From Alteromonadaceae bacterium UBA2620 (GTDB taxonomy: Bacteria > Pseudomonadota > Gammaproteobacteria > Enterobacterales > Alteromonadaceae), in assembly GCA_002339125.1 (NCBI GenBank), contig DDJQ01000103.1, positions 1-36,713 on the forward strand: a stretch of 36,713 nucleotides of DNA. The letters run 5' to 3'. The notes under the pieces were generated by a model. That model was not told the origin of the DNA. It saw only the letters and a list, made by a program, of their open reading frames with translations, and ran no database searches. The position numbers were made by a program, and so were the translations under genes. This document shows, piece after piece, positions 1-7,569 of the stretch (its first letter is position 1; every line of letters begins with the position of its first letter).

Positions 1-60
1 TACAAAGATCAACAACCTCTAGCGATAAATCGAATGAGTCAATACTTTTATTTTTCAGTT

Positions 61-160
61 AAAGTGTCTGTCCAGTATTTTTCACAGTATTTTTCAAAAG
101 TGCCTGTCCAGTATTTTTCATGTCCAGTATTTTTCAAAAGTGCCTGTCCAGTATTTTTCA
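61..160. repeat. Degenerate tandem repeat, 24-bp unit, with two truncated units
   Basis: Three full units (61-84, 97-120, 137-160) read AAAGTGYC followed by TGTCCAGTATTTTTCA. Between them lie a 12-bp partial unit (85-96, CAGTATTTTTCA) and a 16-bp partial unit (121-136, TGTCCAGTATTTTTCA). The full units are identical apart from one T/C difference in the first. The array supplies the last codons and stop of the small minus-strand gene ending at 118. From memory, the core AAAGTGCCTGTCC resembles short dispersed repeats near REP-associated tyrosine transposases in marine gammaproteobacteria; no such transposase is in this window, so that link is only an inference. Confidence 0.85.
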
Positions 161-417
161 CCCGGTTTATACTCTCTGGCCGATTCGGGTAATCCCGTGG
201 CGGTAATTTTGATGGTCAACAGTTCTTGAGTTTCAGAATAAAAACTCAGTTTGGTACTCACGTCCGGGATACCAAATACCGTATCGTTAAACATTGCGTT
301 TAGGGTTTCAGCCTGTGCTTCGTCGCGATAGTAATAGTAAATACTGCTAAGTACAAAGATAACAAAGGCGATGCCGAGCCTGATCAACTGTTGCTGCTTT
401 GAAACTTCCCTGCGCAT
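118..417 (-). CDS. Small single-pass membrane protein, unknown function, repeat-derived C-terminus
   Basis: A 99-aa protein I do not recognise. Residues about 11-30 form one hydrophobic segment (IRLGIAFVIFVLSSIYYYY) after a basic N-terminus (MRREVSKQQQ), so it is probably anchored in the inner membrane with the C-terminal part outside the cytoplasm. The last 14 residues (GEKYWTGTFEKYWT) are encoded by the tandem repeat at 118-160, so the original C-terminus has probably been replaced or extended by repeat expansion. It lies 37 bp after the hydrolase gene on the same strand and may be co-transcribed. The ATG has only a weak purine-rich upstream stretch, so gene status is likely but not certain. 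Confidence 0.55.
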   Translation of the reverse strand: MRREVSKQQQLIRLGIAFVIFVLSSIYYYYRDEAQAETLNAMFNDTVFGIPDVSTKLSFYSETQELLTIKITATGLPESAREYKPGEKYWTGTFEKYWT

Positions 418-454
418 TTTAACTTACTACCTGTAACCTGTGAGGAAGCAGAAA

Positions 455-958
455 TCACGTCTGATCGGTCAGACGCTCAAATAAAAACTGTTTGAAAAGA
501 ACCCCAACTGCTTTCAGGGAGTCATTTAAACGATGATCGCCGGGGATCAGATGTAGCGTGATATTGAGCTGTTTGGCAAAATTTAAGATATTTTCCGCCG
601 GAATAATTTCGTCCTGCCAGCCGTGAACGCAGGTAACCGGACAGGTAACCGGATAGGATTGTACCTTGTAACCAGGCATTGCCACGGCTGGCGCCAGCAA
701 AAATACTCCGCGTACTTTATGCTGTAAAGCCGTAACCAAAGACACATAACCGCCCATGCTGGAACCCACCAGTAGCACTTCGGGATCGTCTTTGGGGATA
801 GCTTGCATCAGCCTTTCTACTCTTTTTTCCGGATCCAGGGTATCGCTGTAGTCAATGCTTTGGATCTGACATCCCATTTCTTCAGCGATGTTTGCCAGAA
901 ACCGTATTTTGGTTCCCCACGGGCCACTTTCTTTACCGTGTGAAAAGATAACTTTCAC
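455..958 (-). CDS. Small alpha/beta-fold hydrolase (YqiA/YcfP-like size)
   Basis: A 167-aa single-domain alpha/beta hydrolase. The oxyanion-side motif FSHGKESG is at the N-terminus, the nucleophile elbow is GSSMGG (about residue 67), the likely acid is the Asp of HGWQDEI and the likely His is in PGDHRLND, so the Ser-Asp-His triad appears complete. Families of this size (YqiA, YcfP, UPF0227-like) are cytoplasmic esterases of poorly known substrate; no signal peptide is visible. I chose the GTG at 958 because AAGGAG lies 6 nt upstream; the frame also opens with a TTG at 964, but that codon abuts the Shine-Dalgarno sequence. The neighbouring genes give no clue to the substrate. Confidence 0.85.
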   Translation of the reverse strand: MKVIFSHGKESGPWGTKIRFLANIAEEMGCQIQSIDYSDTLDPEKRVERLMQAIPKDDPEVLLVGSSMGGYVSLVTALQHKVRGVFLLAPAVAMPGYKVQSYPVTCPVTCVHGWQDEIIPAENILNFAKQLNITLHLIPGDHRLNDSLKAVGVLFKQFLFERLTDQT

Positions 959-984
959 GCACAACTCCTTATCTAGAAGCGTGA

Positions 985-1004
985 TTATCCGATATTACGG
1001 ATAA
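985..1004. other. Short inverted repeat between two minus-strand genes
   Basis: TTATCCG and CGGATAA flank a 6-nt AT loop. It lies behind the SOS-box gene and ahead of the hydrolase gene. There is no T-run after it on the minus strand, so it is at best a weak terminator or an operator for the hydrolase. Confidence 0.3.
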
Positions 1005-1064
1005 ATAACAATGGTATTTATCTTACATTATACGGTTTTAGTAACAAATTTATGAAACCCGGCC

Positions 1065-1430
1065 TCAGGCGGCGGTAGCCCAGTCTTTTAAATAATGGCG
1101 TTGTACCAGCGACTGTAATTTCTTGCAGGCCTTAACGTACTTGCTATCTCGCTGGTAGTACACCTGTTCGATAATCTGGCCGTTTTCGTCAATTAAAAAG
1201 CTCGCTAAGCGGGCTTTACGATGAGGCAGATAAAACTGGTGCAGCGATAAACGACGGCTCACCGGCAAATTGGTAATGATCTGATAAAAACAGAACGGCA
1301 GCTTCATAGTGGTCGCACGGCTGTCACCGCCGTAAAGATCCAGTACCTGCTGAAAAGCGTCATGCCCTTCACCCACTGAAATACCAAAGCGTTCAATTAA
1401 GTTATCAATTGTTTTTAAACCTGTGTTCAT
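1065..1430 (-). CDS. Uncharacterised 121-aa protein under a LexA box
   Basis: I do not recognise this protein. It is 121 aa and rather basic, has no membrane segment or signal peptide, and looks like a small globular cytoplasmic protein. The middle reads YLPHRKARLASFLIDENGQI, followed by a region rich in Lys, Arg and Tyr (YYQRDSKYVKACKKLQSLVQ) that could bind nucleic acid or a partner. I chose the ATG at 1430 because GAGGG lies 7 nt upstream; a longer frame to 1484 would run through the LexA box and promoter. The near-perfect SOS operator 16-35 bp before the start implies DNA-damage induction. It is monocistronic, followed by the hydrolase gene about 100 bp away. The function is unknown; an SOS-linked role in repair, division arrest or toxicity is only a guess. 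Confidence 0.75.
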   Translation of the reverse strand: MNTGLKTIDNLIERFGISVGEGHDAFQQVLDLYGGDSRATTMKLPFCFYQIITNLPVSRRLSLHQFYLPHRKARLASFLIDENGQIIEQVYYQRDSKYVKACKKLQSLVQRHYLKDWATAA

Positions 1431-1445
1431 CACAATACCCTCAAA

Positions 1446-1465
1446 TACTGTATAACTAAACAGTA
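1446..1465 (-). promoter_or_regulatory. LexA (SOS) box
   Basis: The plus-strand sequence TACTGTATAACTAAACAGTA fits the gammaproteobacterial LexA consensus CTGT-N8-ACAG exactly, including the outer TA pairs and an AT-rich centre. It ends 15 bp upstream of the ATG of the 121-aa gene, overlapping the predicted -10 element, which is the usual placement for repression. A further ACTGTATA directly follows (1465-1472), adding a second partial half-site. Confidence 0.85.
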
Positions 1466-1488
1466 CTGTATAATTTATCAGCATTCAA
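1460..1488 (-). promoter_or_regulatory. Candidate sigma-70 promoter for the SOS-box gene
   Basis: On the minus strand a TTGAAT (-35; plus 1483-1488) stands 17 bp from TACTGT (-10; plus 1460-1465). The -10 is imperfect but lies inside the LexA box, consistent with a LexA-repressed promoter. Confidence 0.45.
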
Positions 1489-1552
1489 GCTTTTTGTGAT
1501 TTATTTTAAACCGGTTTATTTCAAACTGAGTGAAACTGCAGATCATAGCCTT

Positions 1553-1588
1553 AATAAAAACGCCGGTCAGGTTTCCCTGCCGGCGTTT
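1553..1588 (-). terminator. Rho-independent terminator of the minus-strand RND operon
   Basis: AAACGCCGGCAGG pairs with CCTGACCGGCGTTT around a short AAA loop with one bulged base, followed on the minus strand by a T-rich run (TTTTTATT). It lies about 40 bp after the stop of the RND permease. Confidence 0.85.
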
Positions 1589-1630
1589 GTTGAATTACCA
1601 ATTGCAGCGCACTTGCTGCGCCCGTAGTGA

Positions 1631-4600
1631 CTATTTGGAAACTATCCCTTCAGATGGCTCAGTAGCCAGCGCCGAGCGCTTATTTCTGGTCAGGCCATTT
1701 TTAATGTCATCCAGAATAACGTACAACGCCGGAACCAGTAATAGGGTGATCACCGTGGCAAACAAGATACCAAACGCCAGGGATATGGCCATGGGGATAA
1801 CCACCTGCGCTTGCAGACTGCGTTCAAACATTATCGGTACCAGGCCCATGAAGGTGGTCAGCGAGGTAAGAATAATCGCCCTGAACCGCTGCGTACCTGC
1901 ACTAATTGCCGCATCCATCAGGCGATGGCCCTCCTGCCGCGCTCGGTTAACAAAATCAACCATGATCAGGCTGTCGTTAACCACCACGCCCGACAGCGCA
2001 ATAATGCCGCAAATCGACAGTACACTGACTGCATGACCCAGCATCAGGTGGCCCAGTATTGCCCCTACGATACCAAAAGGGATCACCGACATAATGATTA
2101 ACGGTTGTGTATAAGAACGTAGTGGAATCGCTAACAATGCATAAATTGCAAAAAGAGCAAACAATAACCCCTGGGCGAGCGATGTCATGGCTTCCATTTG
2201 TTCACGGGAGTTACCTTGCAGCTTAAACTCTACCCGCGGGTACTTTTTCATGATTTCCGGAATTACCCGGGTGATCATTTCCATGGTGACTTCGTTAGGC
2301 TCAGCAATGTCTTTATCAACCGCTGCCGAAACTGTTACCGAACGCTGACCGTCAACCCGGATGATTGAATCGTACCCTTTACCCAGTTCGATATCAGCCA
2401 CCTGTTCAAACGGCACATCCTGGCCCGCCGGCGAACGCACCCGCATGGTTTCCAGATGACCAATGGAGTTACGTTCTTCCTTGGGATAACGCACCATCAC
2501 CTTAACTTCTTCGTCGTCACGCTGTACGCGCTGAACTTCGGCACCATAAAAACCGTAACGTACCTGCTGCCCTAATTGCTGTAGGGTAATACCAAGGGCT
2601 TCTGCCTGCGGTTTTAACTGTAACTGAATTTCATCGGCGCCACCGGCGAAGGTATCGTTAATATCAGACACCCCGTTATACTCGGCCAGTGCAGCTTTAA
2701 CGTCCTTACTGATGAGTTCGAGTTGAGTAATATCACTGGAACTGAATTCAAAGCTTAAGTCAGAGCCGCCACCAGGGCCACCCGGAGCATTAAAGTTCAA
2801 GGTTTTCACGCCGGGAATTTCCGGCATAAACTCTCGCCAGCGACGCTGAATTTCGGTATCGGTAACCTCCCGTGATTCACCTTTACTCAATTCGGCGAAC
2901 ACCTGGCCACCCAGCGAACCCTGATCGAAGGCTACCGCGTGGCTGATCACTCCTGAACCGGTCTCCAGAGTGAGCTGTTCATCCATCCGATACATTGCAT
3001 CGAGTAAGGTGTCCAGCGCTTTATCACGTTGCGACAGCGATGAACCCGGTTCCAGCTCCACCGAAGCCATAACAAAGTCACTTGGAATGGTGGGGAAAAA
3101 GACAAACCGCACCCAGTCTCCCTTAAACATACCGTAGGTCAAAATCAGCATACTGACAAAAGCGGCCAGCGTTACATAGCGGGCTTTTATCGCCTTTACC
3201 AAAAACGGCGCGTAAATGTTTTTAATAAACGATTTAATGCCTTCGCTGAAAAAGTCACGGAAGCGCTGAAAACGGTTAGCTTTGGCCGGGTCGTAAGGCT
3301 TGAGACGCATGTGCGCCAGGTGAGCCGGCAGGATCAGCTTTGACTCAATGAGTGAAAAGGTCAGGCACACAATGACTACCAGTCCAATGGTTTTCCATAT
3401 CACCCCAAACGGACCAGACACCATCAGCATCGGCGAAAAAGCGGCAATGGTGGTAAGTACCCCGAAGGTGGCTGGCATGGCAACCTTTTTTACACCGGCA
3501 ATCACATTATCTGTGCTGTGCCCTTTGGCATCGATTTCTGAATAAGCCGACTCCCCCATAATAATGGCATCATCCACCACTATCCCCAGCACCAGAATAA
3601 AGGCAAACAAGCTGAGCATATTAATAGATACACCCAGGCCTTCCATGGGCAATACCAGCAACGTGCCTAAAAAGCACACTGGCAGCCCGACCATTACCCA
3701 GAACGCCAGTTTAATTTTAAGAAACAGTGACAGTACCAAAAATACCAGCACCCCACCCCAGAACATGTTTTCCAGCATCATGTTAAGGCGGTCGGCCAGG
3801 TAGAACGACGAATCGCCCCAGGCATCAGCTTTAATATGCGCCGGAAAGTCCTTTTTATTTTTCTCCAGGTACTGATTCACTTCTTTAGATATTTCCAGCG
3901 CATTTTGGTCGCCCACGGCTTTTACCCGCACGTTAACCGCCGGCTGGTTATCAAACATGGCATACTGGGGATCTTCTACAAAGCCGTCATCAATGGTGGC
4001 AATGTCCCCCAGCGTCAGGCGCGAACCGTCAGCGCGGGTTAACAGCACAATCTGCGCAAACTCCCAGCCAGTGTATGCCTGGCCTTTAGTCCGCAGCAGA
4101 ATATTGCCGTTATCCGACTTGATTGCGCCACCGGGTAAATCCACCGACGATTGACGTATGGCATTCACCACTTCAGAAAAGGTTAAATCGTATTTCTGCA
4201 GCGTGTATTCGGACATTTCGATAGAAATTTCATAGTCGCGATCGCCCACCACCTGAACACTGGAAATGCCCGGCAAGTTGGCTACGTCGTCACGCAGGTT
4301 TTTAGCGAACTCCTTTAATTCCCGTTCGCTGGCATCGCCGTACACGGCAATCCACAGTACATCCTGCTGGAACTTGGTGCGATAAACTATAGGCTTCTCG
4401 GTGTTACCGGGGAAACTGGGAATGGCGTCGACCTGAGACTTTACCTCATCGAGGACCACCTGAACGTCGTAGTCTTCTTCTACTTCGATAGTAACCGAGC
4501 CCATCCCTTCGGTGGCAGTCGAGGTGATCTGTTTAATGCCGTCGAGATCTTTAATCGCATCTTCAACTTTTAACAGAACACCTTCTTCTACTTCCTGTGG

Positions 4601-4786
4601 CGCAGCGCCGAGATAAGGCACCCGCACCGAAATGATGTTCACCTCAAAATTAGGAAACACCTGCTTTTGAATACCGAAAGCCCCAAATACACCGCCGATG
4701 AGCAAAATCCACATCAGCAGGTTGGCCGCCACGCTGTTGCGGGCAAACCAGGCTATCAGGCCTTTATGCGTGTTATATGCTTGCAT
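1631..4786 (-). CDS. RND efflux pump permease (AcrB-like, HAE/heavy-metal superfamily)
   Basis: A 1051-aa inner-membrane permease of the resistance-nodulation-division superfamily. The N-terminal TM1 (about 15-35, NLLMWILLIGGVFGAFGIQK) is followed by a large periplasmic porter domain, a TM2-TM6 block near residues 340-490, a second porter domain, and TM8-TM12 near 870-1030. The TM4 motif LGIVVDDAIIMGES keeps the paired Asp residues of the proton relay (D407/D408 in AcrB); the TM10 segment reads SGVVVNDSLIMVDF, with Asn where AcrB has Lys940. It uses proton influx to export hydrophobic compounds with an adaptor and a TolC-type channel. It starts 3 bp after the adaptor stop, so the two are co-translated; no outer-membrane channel gene is present. 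The substrate cannot be read from the sequence. Confidence 0.95.
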   Translation of the reverse strand: MQAYNTHKGLIAWFARNSVAANLLMWILLIGGVFGAFGIQKQVFPNFEVNIISVRVPYLGAAPQEVEEGVLLKVEDAIKDLDGIKQITSTATEGMGSVTIEVEEDYDVQVVLDEVKSQVDAIPSFPGNTEKPIVYRTKFQQDVLWIAVYGDASERELKEFAKNLRDDVANLPGISSVQVVGDRDYEISIEMSEYTLQKYDLTFSEVVNAIRQSSVDLPGGAIKSDNGNILLRTKGQAYTGWEFAQIVLLTRADGSRLTLGDIATIDDGFVEDPQYAMFDNQPAVNVRVKAVGDQNALEISKEVNQYLEKNKKDFPAHIKADAWGDSSFYLADRLNMMLENMFWGGVLVFLVLSLFLKIKLAFWVMVGLPVCFLGTLLVLPMEGLGVSINMLSLFAFILVLGIVVDDAIIMGESAYSEIDAKGHSTDNVIAGVKKVAMPATFGVLTTIAAFSPMLMVSGPFGVIWKTIGLVVIVCLTFSLIESKLILPAHLAHMRLKPYDPAKANRFQRFRDFFSEGIKSFIKNIYAPFLVKAIKARYVTLAAFVSMLILTYGMFKGDWVRFVFFPTIPSDFVMASVELEPGSSLSQRDKALDTLLDAMYRMDEQLTLETGSGVISHAVAFDQGSLGGQVFAELSKGESREVTDTEIQRRWREFMPEIPGVKTLNFNAPGGPGGGSDLSFEFSSSDITQLELISKDVKAALAEYNGVSDINDTFAGGADEIQLQLKPQAEALGITLQQLGQQVRYGFYGAEVQRVQRDDEEVKVMVRYPKEERNSIGHLETMRVRSPAGQDVPFEQVADIELGKGYDSIIRVDGQRSVTVSAAVDKDIAEPNEVTMEMITRVIPEIMKKYPRVEFKLQGNSREQMEAMTSLAQGLLFALFAIYALLAIPLRSYTQPLIIMSVIPFGIVGAILGHLMLGHAVSVLSICGIIALSGVVVNDSLIMVDFVNRARQEGHRLMDAAISAGTQRFRAIILTSLTTFMGLVPIMFERSLQAQVVIPMAISLAFGILFATVITLLLVPALYVILDDIKNGLTRNKRSALATEPSEGIVSK

Positions 4787-4789
4787 GAC

Positions 4790-5995
4790 TTATGCTCCGG
4801 TATCTAACGCAGCATCTTCATCGGCTACGTCCTGTTCTGCAGGATCCTGCTCAGGCAAACGCACCGGCATGCCATTATACGGATTAGGAACAGCGCTACG
4901 TACCACCTTGTCACCATCGCTCAGACCGGCCGAGATATAAACCGATTCAGGGCTGGAACGGGCAATGTCTACCTGTTTTATTTGCAGTTCGTTATTCTCG
5001 TCGGCTACCAGAACGGTGCCATCAAGGCGCAGTAAGCTGCGTGGGATCACAATTAATGAGCGTGCGTCTGTCCCGCTAATTACGGCCTGTACAAACTGGC
5101 CAAAGCGCAGTGGAACATTAAACTCGCTGTTATCCCGCAGGTACGGATCGCGTACTTCTACTACTGCGTAAATCAACCGATTAGTGGTATCCAACACGCC
5201 TTCACTACGCACCAGCGTGCCCTGCCACTGCTGAAACTTACCGCCTACCATGGCGCTCAGCGTAACCGGATTGCGGTGGGAAATACCGCTTTCAAGATCA
5301 ATAAAGGCCAAATCCGCATCAGTAAGCGGTAAGCGCACTTCGGCCACCTCGGTAGAATAAAGCTCGCCCACCAGGGCGCCGGTACCTACAAACTGGCCCA
5401 GATCGGCGTTACGCTCAATCACAATGCCATCATAGGGGGCAATGACCTGAGTCCGGTCGAGATTGCGCTGTGCTCTGGCAAGCTTGGCTTTAGCGGCTTT
5501 TACATTGGCCTGTTCTTTGGCCAGTTGTGGTTTACGCAGGCCAAGTTCAGGCGGTACTACGCCATTTACCGAACGCCATTCTTCTGCGGCCACTTTGCCG
5601 CGGGCTATTTCTTCCTGCAGGGCTGCTTCGGCCTGAGCCAGCTCGGCCTCGGCCAGGCTCAGATCAGTTTGATAATCGTCTTGTTCCAGGGTAAGCAGCA
5701 CGTCGCCTTTGTTAAAAAAACCACCCACCACAAAATTGTCGGCTATCTCCACAACCCGGCCACTCACCTGGGTGGCAATGCTGGTTTTGTGCTTGGGCTG
5801 GACATTGCCCTGGCTGGTGACTGTAAACTCCACATGCTCGGTGTACACCGGCTGTGCATCAACTAAAAACGCCAGCTCTTCTACTACTTTTTTCTCCGGC
5901 GGTTTTTTCGACAGGATCATAATGCCGGCTGCGATAAGCGCCAGGCCCAGTAATAAAATCGGCAGCGCCGACCTGATTAAAGACGATAACTTCAT
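4790..5995 (-). CDS. RND efflux periplasmic adaptor subunit (membrane fusion protein)
   Basis: A 401-aa HlyD/AcrA-family adaptor bridging the RND permease and an outer-membrane channel. Residues about 9-29 (ALPILLLGLALIAAGIMILS) form a single uncleaved membrane anchor with no lipobox. Next come a barrel-sandwich half (QVSGRVVEIADNFVVGGFFN), a helical hairpin rich in Ala/Glu/Gln (about 110-180), the second lipoyl half (IAPYDGIVIERNADLGQFV) and beta-barrel plus membrane-proximal domains. The C-terminus is acidic (EQDPAEQDVADEDAALDTGA). It is the first gene of a two-gene operon. The 277-bp upstream gap shared with the divergent CBM48 gene must hold its promoter, but I see no clear regulator site belonging to it. 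Confidence 0.94.
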   Translation of the reverse strand: MKLSSLIRSALPILLLGLALIAAGIMILSKKPPEKKVVEELAFLVDAQPVYTEHVEFTVTSQGNVQPKHKTSIATQVSGRVVEIADNFVVGGFFNKGDVLLTLEQDDYQTDLSLAEAELAQAEAALQEEIARGKVAAEEWRSVNGVVPPELGLRKPQLAKEQANVKAAKAKLARAQRNLDRTQVIAPYDGIVIERNADLGQFVGTGALVGELYSTEVAEVRLPLTDADLAFIDLESGISHRNPVTLSAMVGGKFQQWQGTLVRSEGVLDTTNRLIYAVVEVRDPYLRDNSEFNVPLRFGQFVQAVISGTDARSLIVIPRSLLRLDGTVLVADENNELQIKQVDIARSSPESVYISAGLSDGDKVVRSAVPNPYNGMPVRLPEQDPAEQDVADEDAALDTGA

Positions 5996-6233
5996 TAATG
6001 TGCCACTCTGGTTGTCTGCTGATCTACGCCAGCCTGCTAAACATAAACTTGTCTAACGGTAATATTACGAAGTAAGCCACGTAAACGCTTTATATCTTTT
6101 GTTAATAAATGTGTCGATTTATCAAGATGTTTATTGCAAAGGTAAATTTTGATTTTATTAATCAGTATCACCGTTAATTTGTGACCACATTTCGAACAAA
6201 ACCGCTTGAAACGGTGATTATTTGAGCGTAACT

Positions 6234-6248
6234 TGTAATTTAATTACA
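6234..6248. promoter_or_regulatory. Perfect palindrome TGTAATTTAATTACA, putative operator
   Basis: A perfect inverted repeat (7-bp arms around one T) ending 24 bp before the ATG of the CBM48 gene, a typical position for a repressor site. The identical core recurs at 30449-30463. I do not recognise the regulator with certainty. Confidence 0.5.
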
Positions 6249-6272
6249 GATTGTTAAGCTGGAGAGAAAACA

Positions 6273-6581
6273 ATGAGTCTGAAGAAACAATATTTAAAAT
6301 CTAAACCAATCTGCAAAGTAACTTTCAAGTTAAAGGCCAGTGAAGCCAATAATGCCGACACTGCCAAGCTGCTAGGCGATTTTAATGCGTGGGATATCCA
6401 GGCTGAACCAATGAAAAAGCTTAAGAACGGCGATTTTACCCAAACGGTAAACCTGCCTGCGGAAGCGGAATACCAGTTCCGTTATTTGCTCGATGACGAA
6501 AATTGGGAAAACGACTGGGAAGCCGATGCTTACTCGCCTTCACCGGTGAGTTTTGACGATAATTCAGTGGTTCGGGTATAG
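6273..6581 (+). CDS. Stand-alone isoamylase early-set / CBM48-like protein
   Basis: A 102-aa protein made almost entirely of an Ig-like early-set domain of the CBM48 / isoamylase N-terminal type. The signature GDFNAWD is followed by PMKKLKNGDFTQTVNLP and YQFRYLLDD.NWENDWEADAY, matching the glycogen-binding pattern of debranching enzymes and AMPK-beta. No catalytic domain is attached and no signal peptide is seen, so it probably binds alpha-glucan in the cytoplasm or acts as an accessory subunit. AGAGAA precedes the ATG at a normal distance. It is monocistronic, flanked by divergent RND genes and a strong terminator; no glycogen genes lie nearby. Confidence 0.88.
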   Translation: MSLKKQYLKSKPICKVTFKLKASEANNADTAKLLGDFNAWDIQAEPMKKLKNGDFTQTVNLPAEAEYQFRYLLDDENWENDWEADAYSPSPVSFDDNSVVRV

Positions 6582-6588
6582 CGAAAAG

Positions 6589-6617
6589 CGCCCGGCAGAC
6601 AACCTGCCTGCCGGGCG
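6589..6617. terminator. Terminator hairpin between convergent genes
   Basis: CGCCCGGCAG pairs perfectly with CTGCCGGGCG across a 9-nt loop. It lies 8 bp after the CBM48 stop and 20 bp after the etfA stop. Tails are TATTT (plus) and CTTTTC (minus), so it may serve both genes. Confidence 0.75.
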
Positions 6618-6636
6618 TATTTAACTGGCTCAGCCC

Positions 6637-7569
6637 TTAGCTGCCCAGCGCGCTTTCGATTTCCGGTAAGGCATCAAACAGGTCTGCTACCAAACCGTAG
6701 TCCGCTACCTGAAAAATAGGCGCTTCCGGATCCTTGTTGATGGCGACAATCACTTTTGAGTCCTTCATACCCGCTAAGTGCTGGATAGCGCCGGATATGC
6801 CTACCGCTATATAAAGCTGTGGCGCAACAATCTTACCGGTTTGCCCTACCTGCATATCGTTAGGTACAAACCCGGCATCGACGGCCGCCCGGCTTGCCCC
6901 TACGGCAGCTCCAAGCTGGTCGGCTATCCGCTCCAGCATGGCAAAGTGCTCACCATCCTGCATACCGCGTCCACCGGAGATAACAATGTCTGCCGCCGTC
7001 AGTTCAGGGCGATCTGACTTGGTCATTTCGTCACTTTCAAAGGTTACCTGAGTGTTTTCGATTACCGTTGCTAGAGTCTCAACTGAAACACTGTCCCCCT
7101 CTTGTGCTGCATCAAAGGCCGAGGCCCGAACCGTAACTACCTTAACGGCATCGCTACTTTGCACTGTTGCGATAGCGTTACCGGCATATATAGGTCGCAC
7201 AAAGGTATCTTGGCTTTCGATGCCAATGATATCAGATAGCTGCACCACATCGAGTAACGCCGCCACCCGTGGCATAAAGTTCTTACCGGTAGTGGTAGCC
7301 GCCGCCAGAATATGAGTATAACCCTCTGCGATATCGAGTACTAAATCGGCGGTGTTCTCAGCAAGCTGATGTGCGTAGGCCGGATTGTCTGCCAGCATGA
7401 CACGTTTTACGCCGGCAATAGTAGCTGCCTGCTCGGCTACTGCCGCGCAATCTAATCCGGCTACCAGAATATGGATATCGTCACCAAGCTGTGTGGCAGC
7501 TGTTACCAGTTTGTGCGTTTCCGATTTAAGGTGTTTATTATCATGCTCTGCGTAAATCAGTATGCTCAT
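6637..7569 (-). CDS. etfA: Electron transfer flavoprotein, alpha subunit
   Basis: A 310-aa ETF alpha subunit, the FAD-binding half of the soluble heterodimer that takes electrons from acyl-CoA and amino-acid dehydrogenases. The N-terminal half has the ETF alpha/beta fold (MSILIYAEHDNKHLKSETHK). The C-terminal FAD domain has VVISGGRGM, GASRAAVDAGFVPNDMQVGQ and the diagnostic LYIAVGISGAIQHLAGMKDS, then VAINKDPEAPIFQVADYGLV. Length is normal. Its ATG overlaps the etfB stop by 4 bp (ATGA), so the two subunits are translationally coupled. Confidence 0.98.
   Translation of the reverse strand: MSILIYAEHDNKHLKSETHKLVTAATQLGDDIHILVAGLDCAAVAEQAATIAGVKRVMLADNPAYAHQLAENTADLVLDIAEGYTHILAAATTTGKNFMPRVAALLDVVQLSDIIGIESQDTFVRPIYAGNAIATVQSSDAVKVVTVRASAFDAAQEGDSVSVETLATVIENTQVTFESDEMTKSDRPELTAADIVISGGRGMQDGEHFAMLERIADQLGAAVGASRAAVDAGFVPNDMQVGQTGKIVAPQLYIAVGISGAIQHLAGMKDSKVIVAINKDPEAPIFQVADYGLVADLFDALPEIESALGS

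Noticed and set aside
1..160. CRISPR array at the left end
   Set aside because: The units are contiguous and truncated with no unique spacers between them.
1530..2036. 168-codon plus-strand frame antisense to the RND permease
   Set aside because: It starts in the terminator region, runs over a clear permease on the other strand, and its translation shows no domain or ribosome site.
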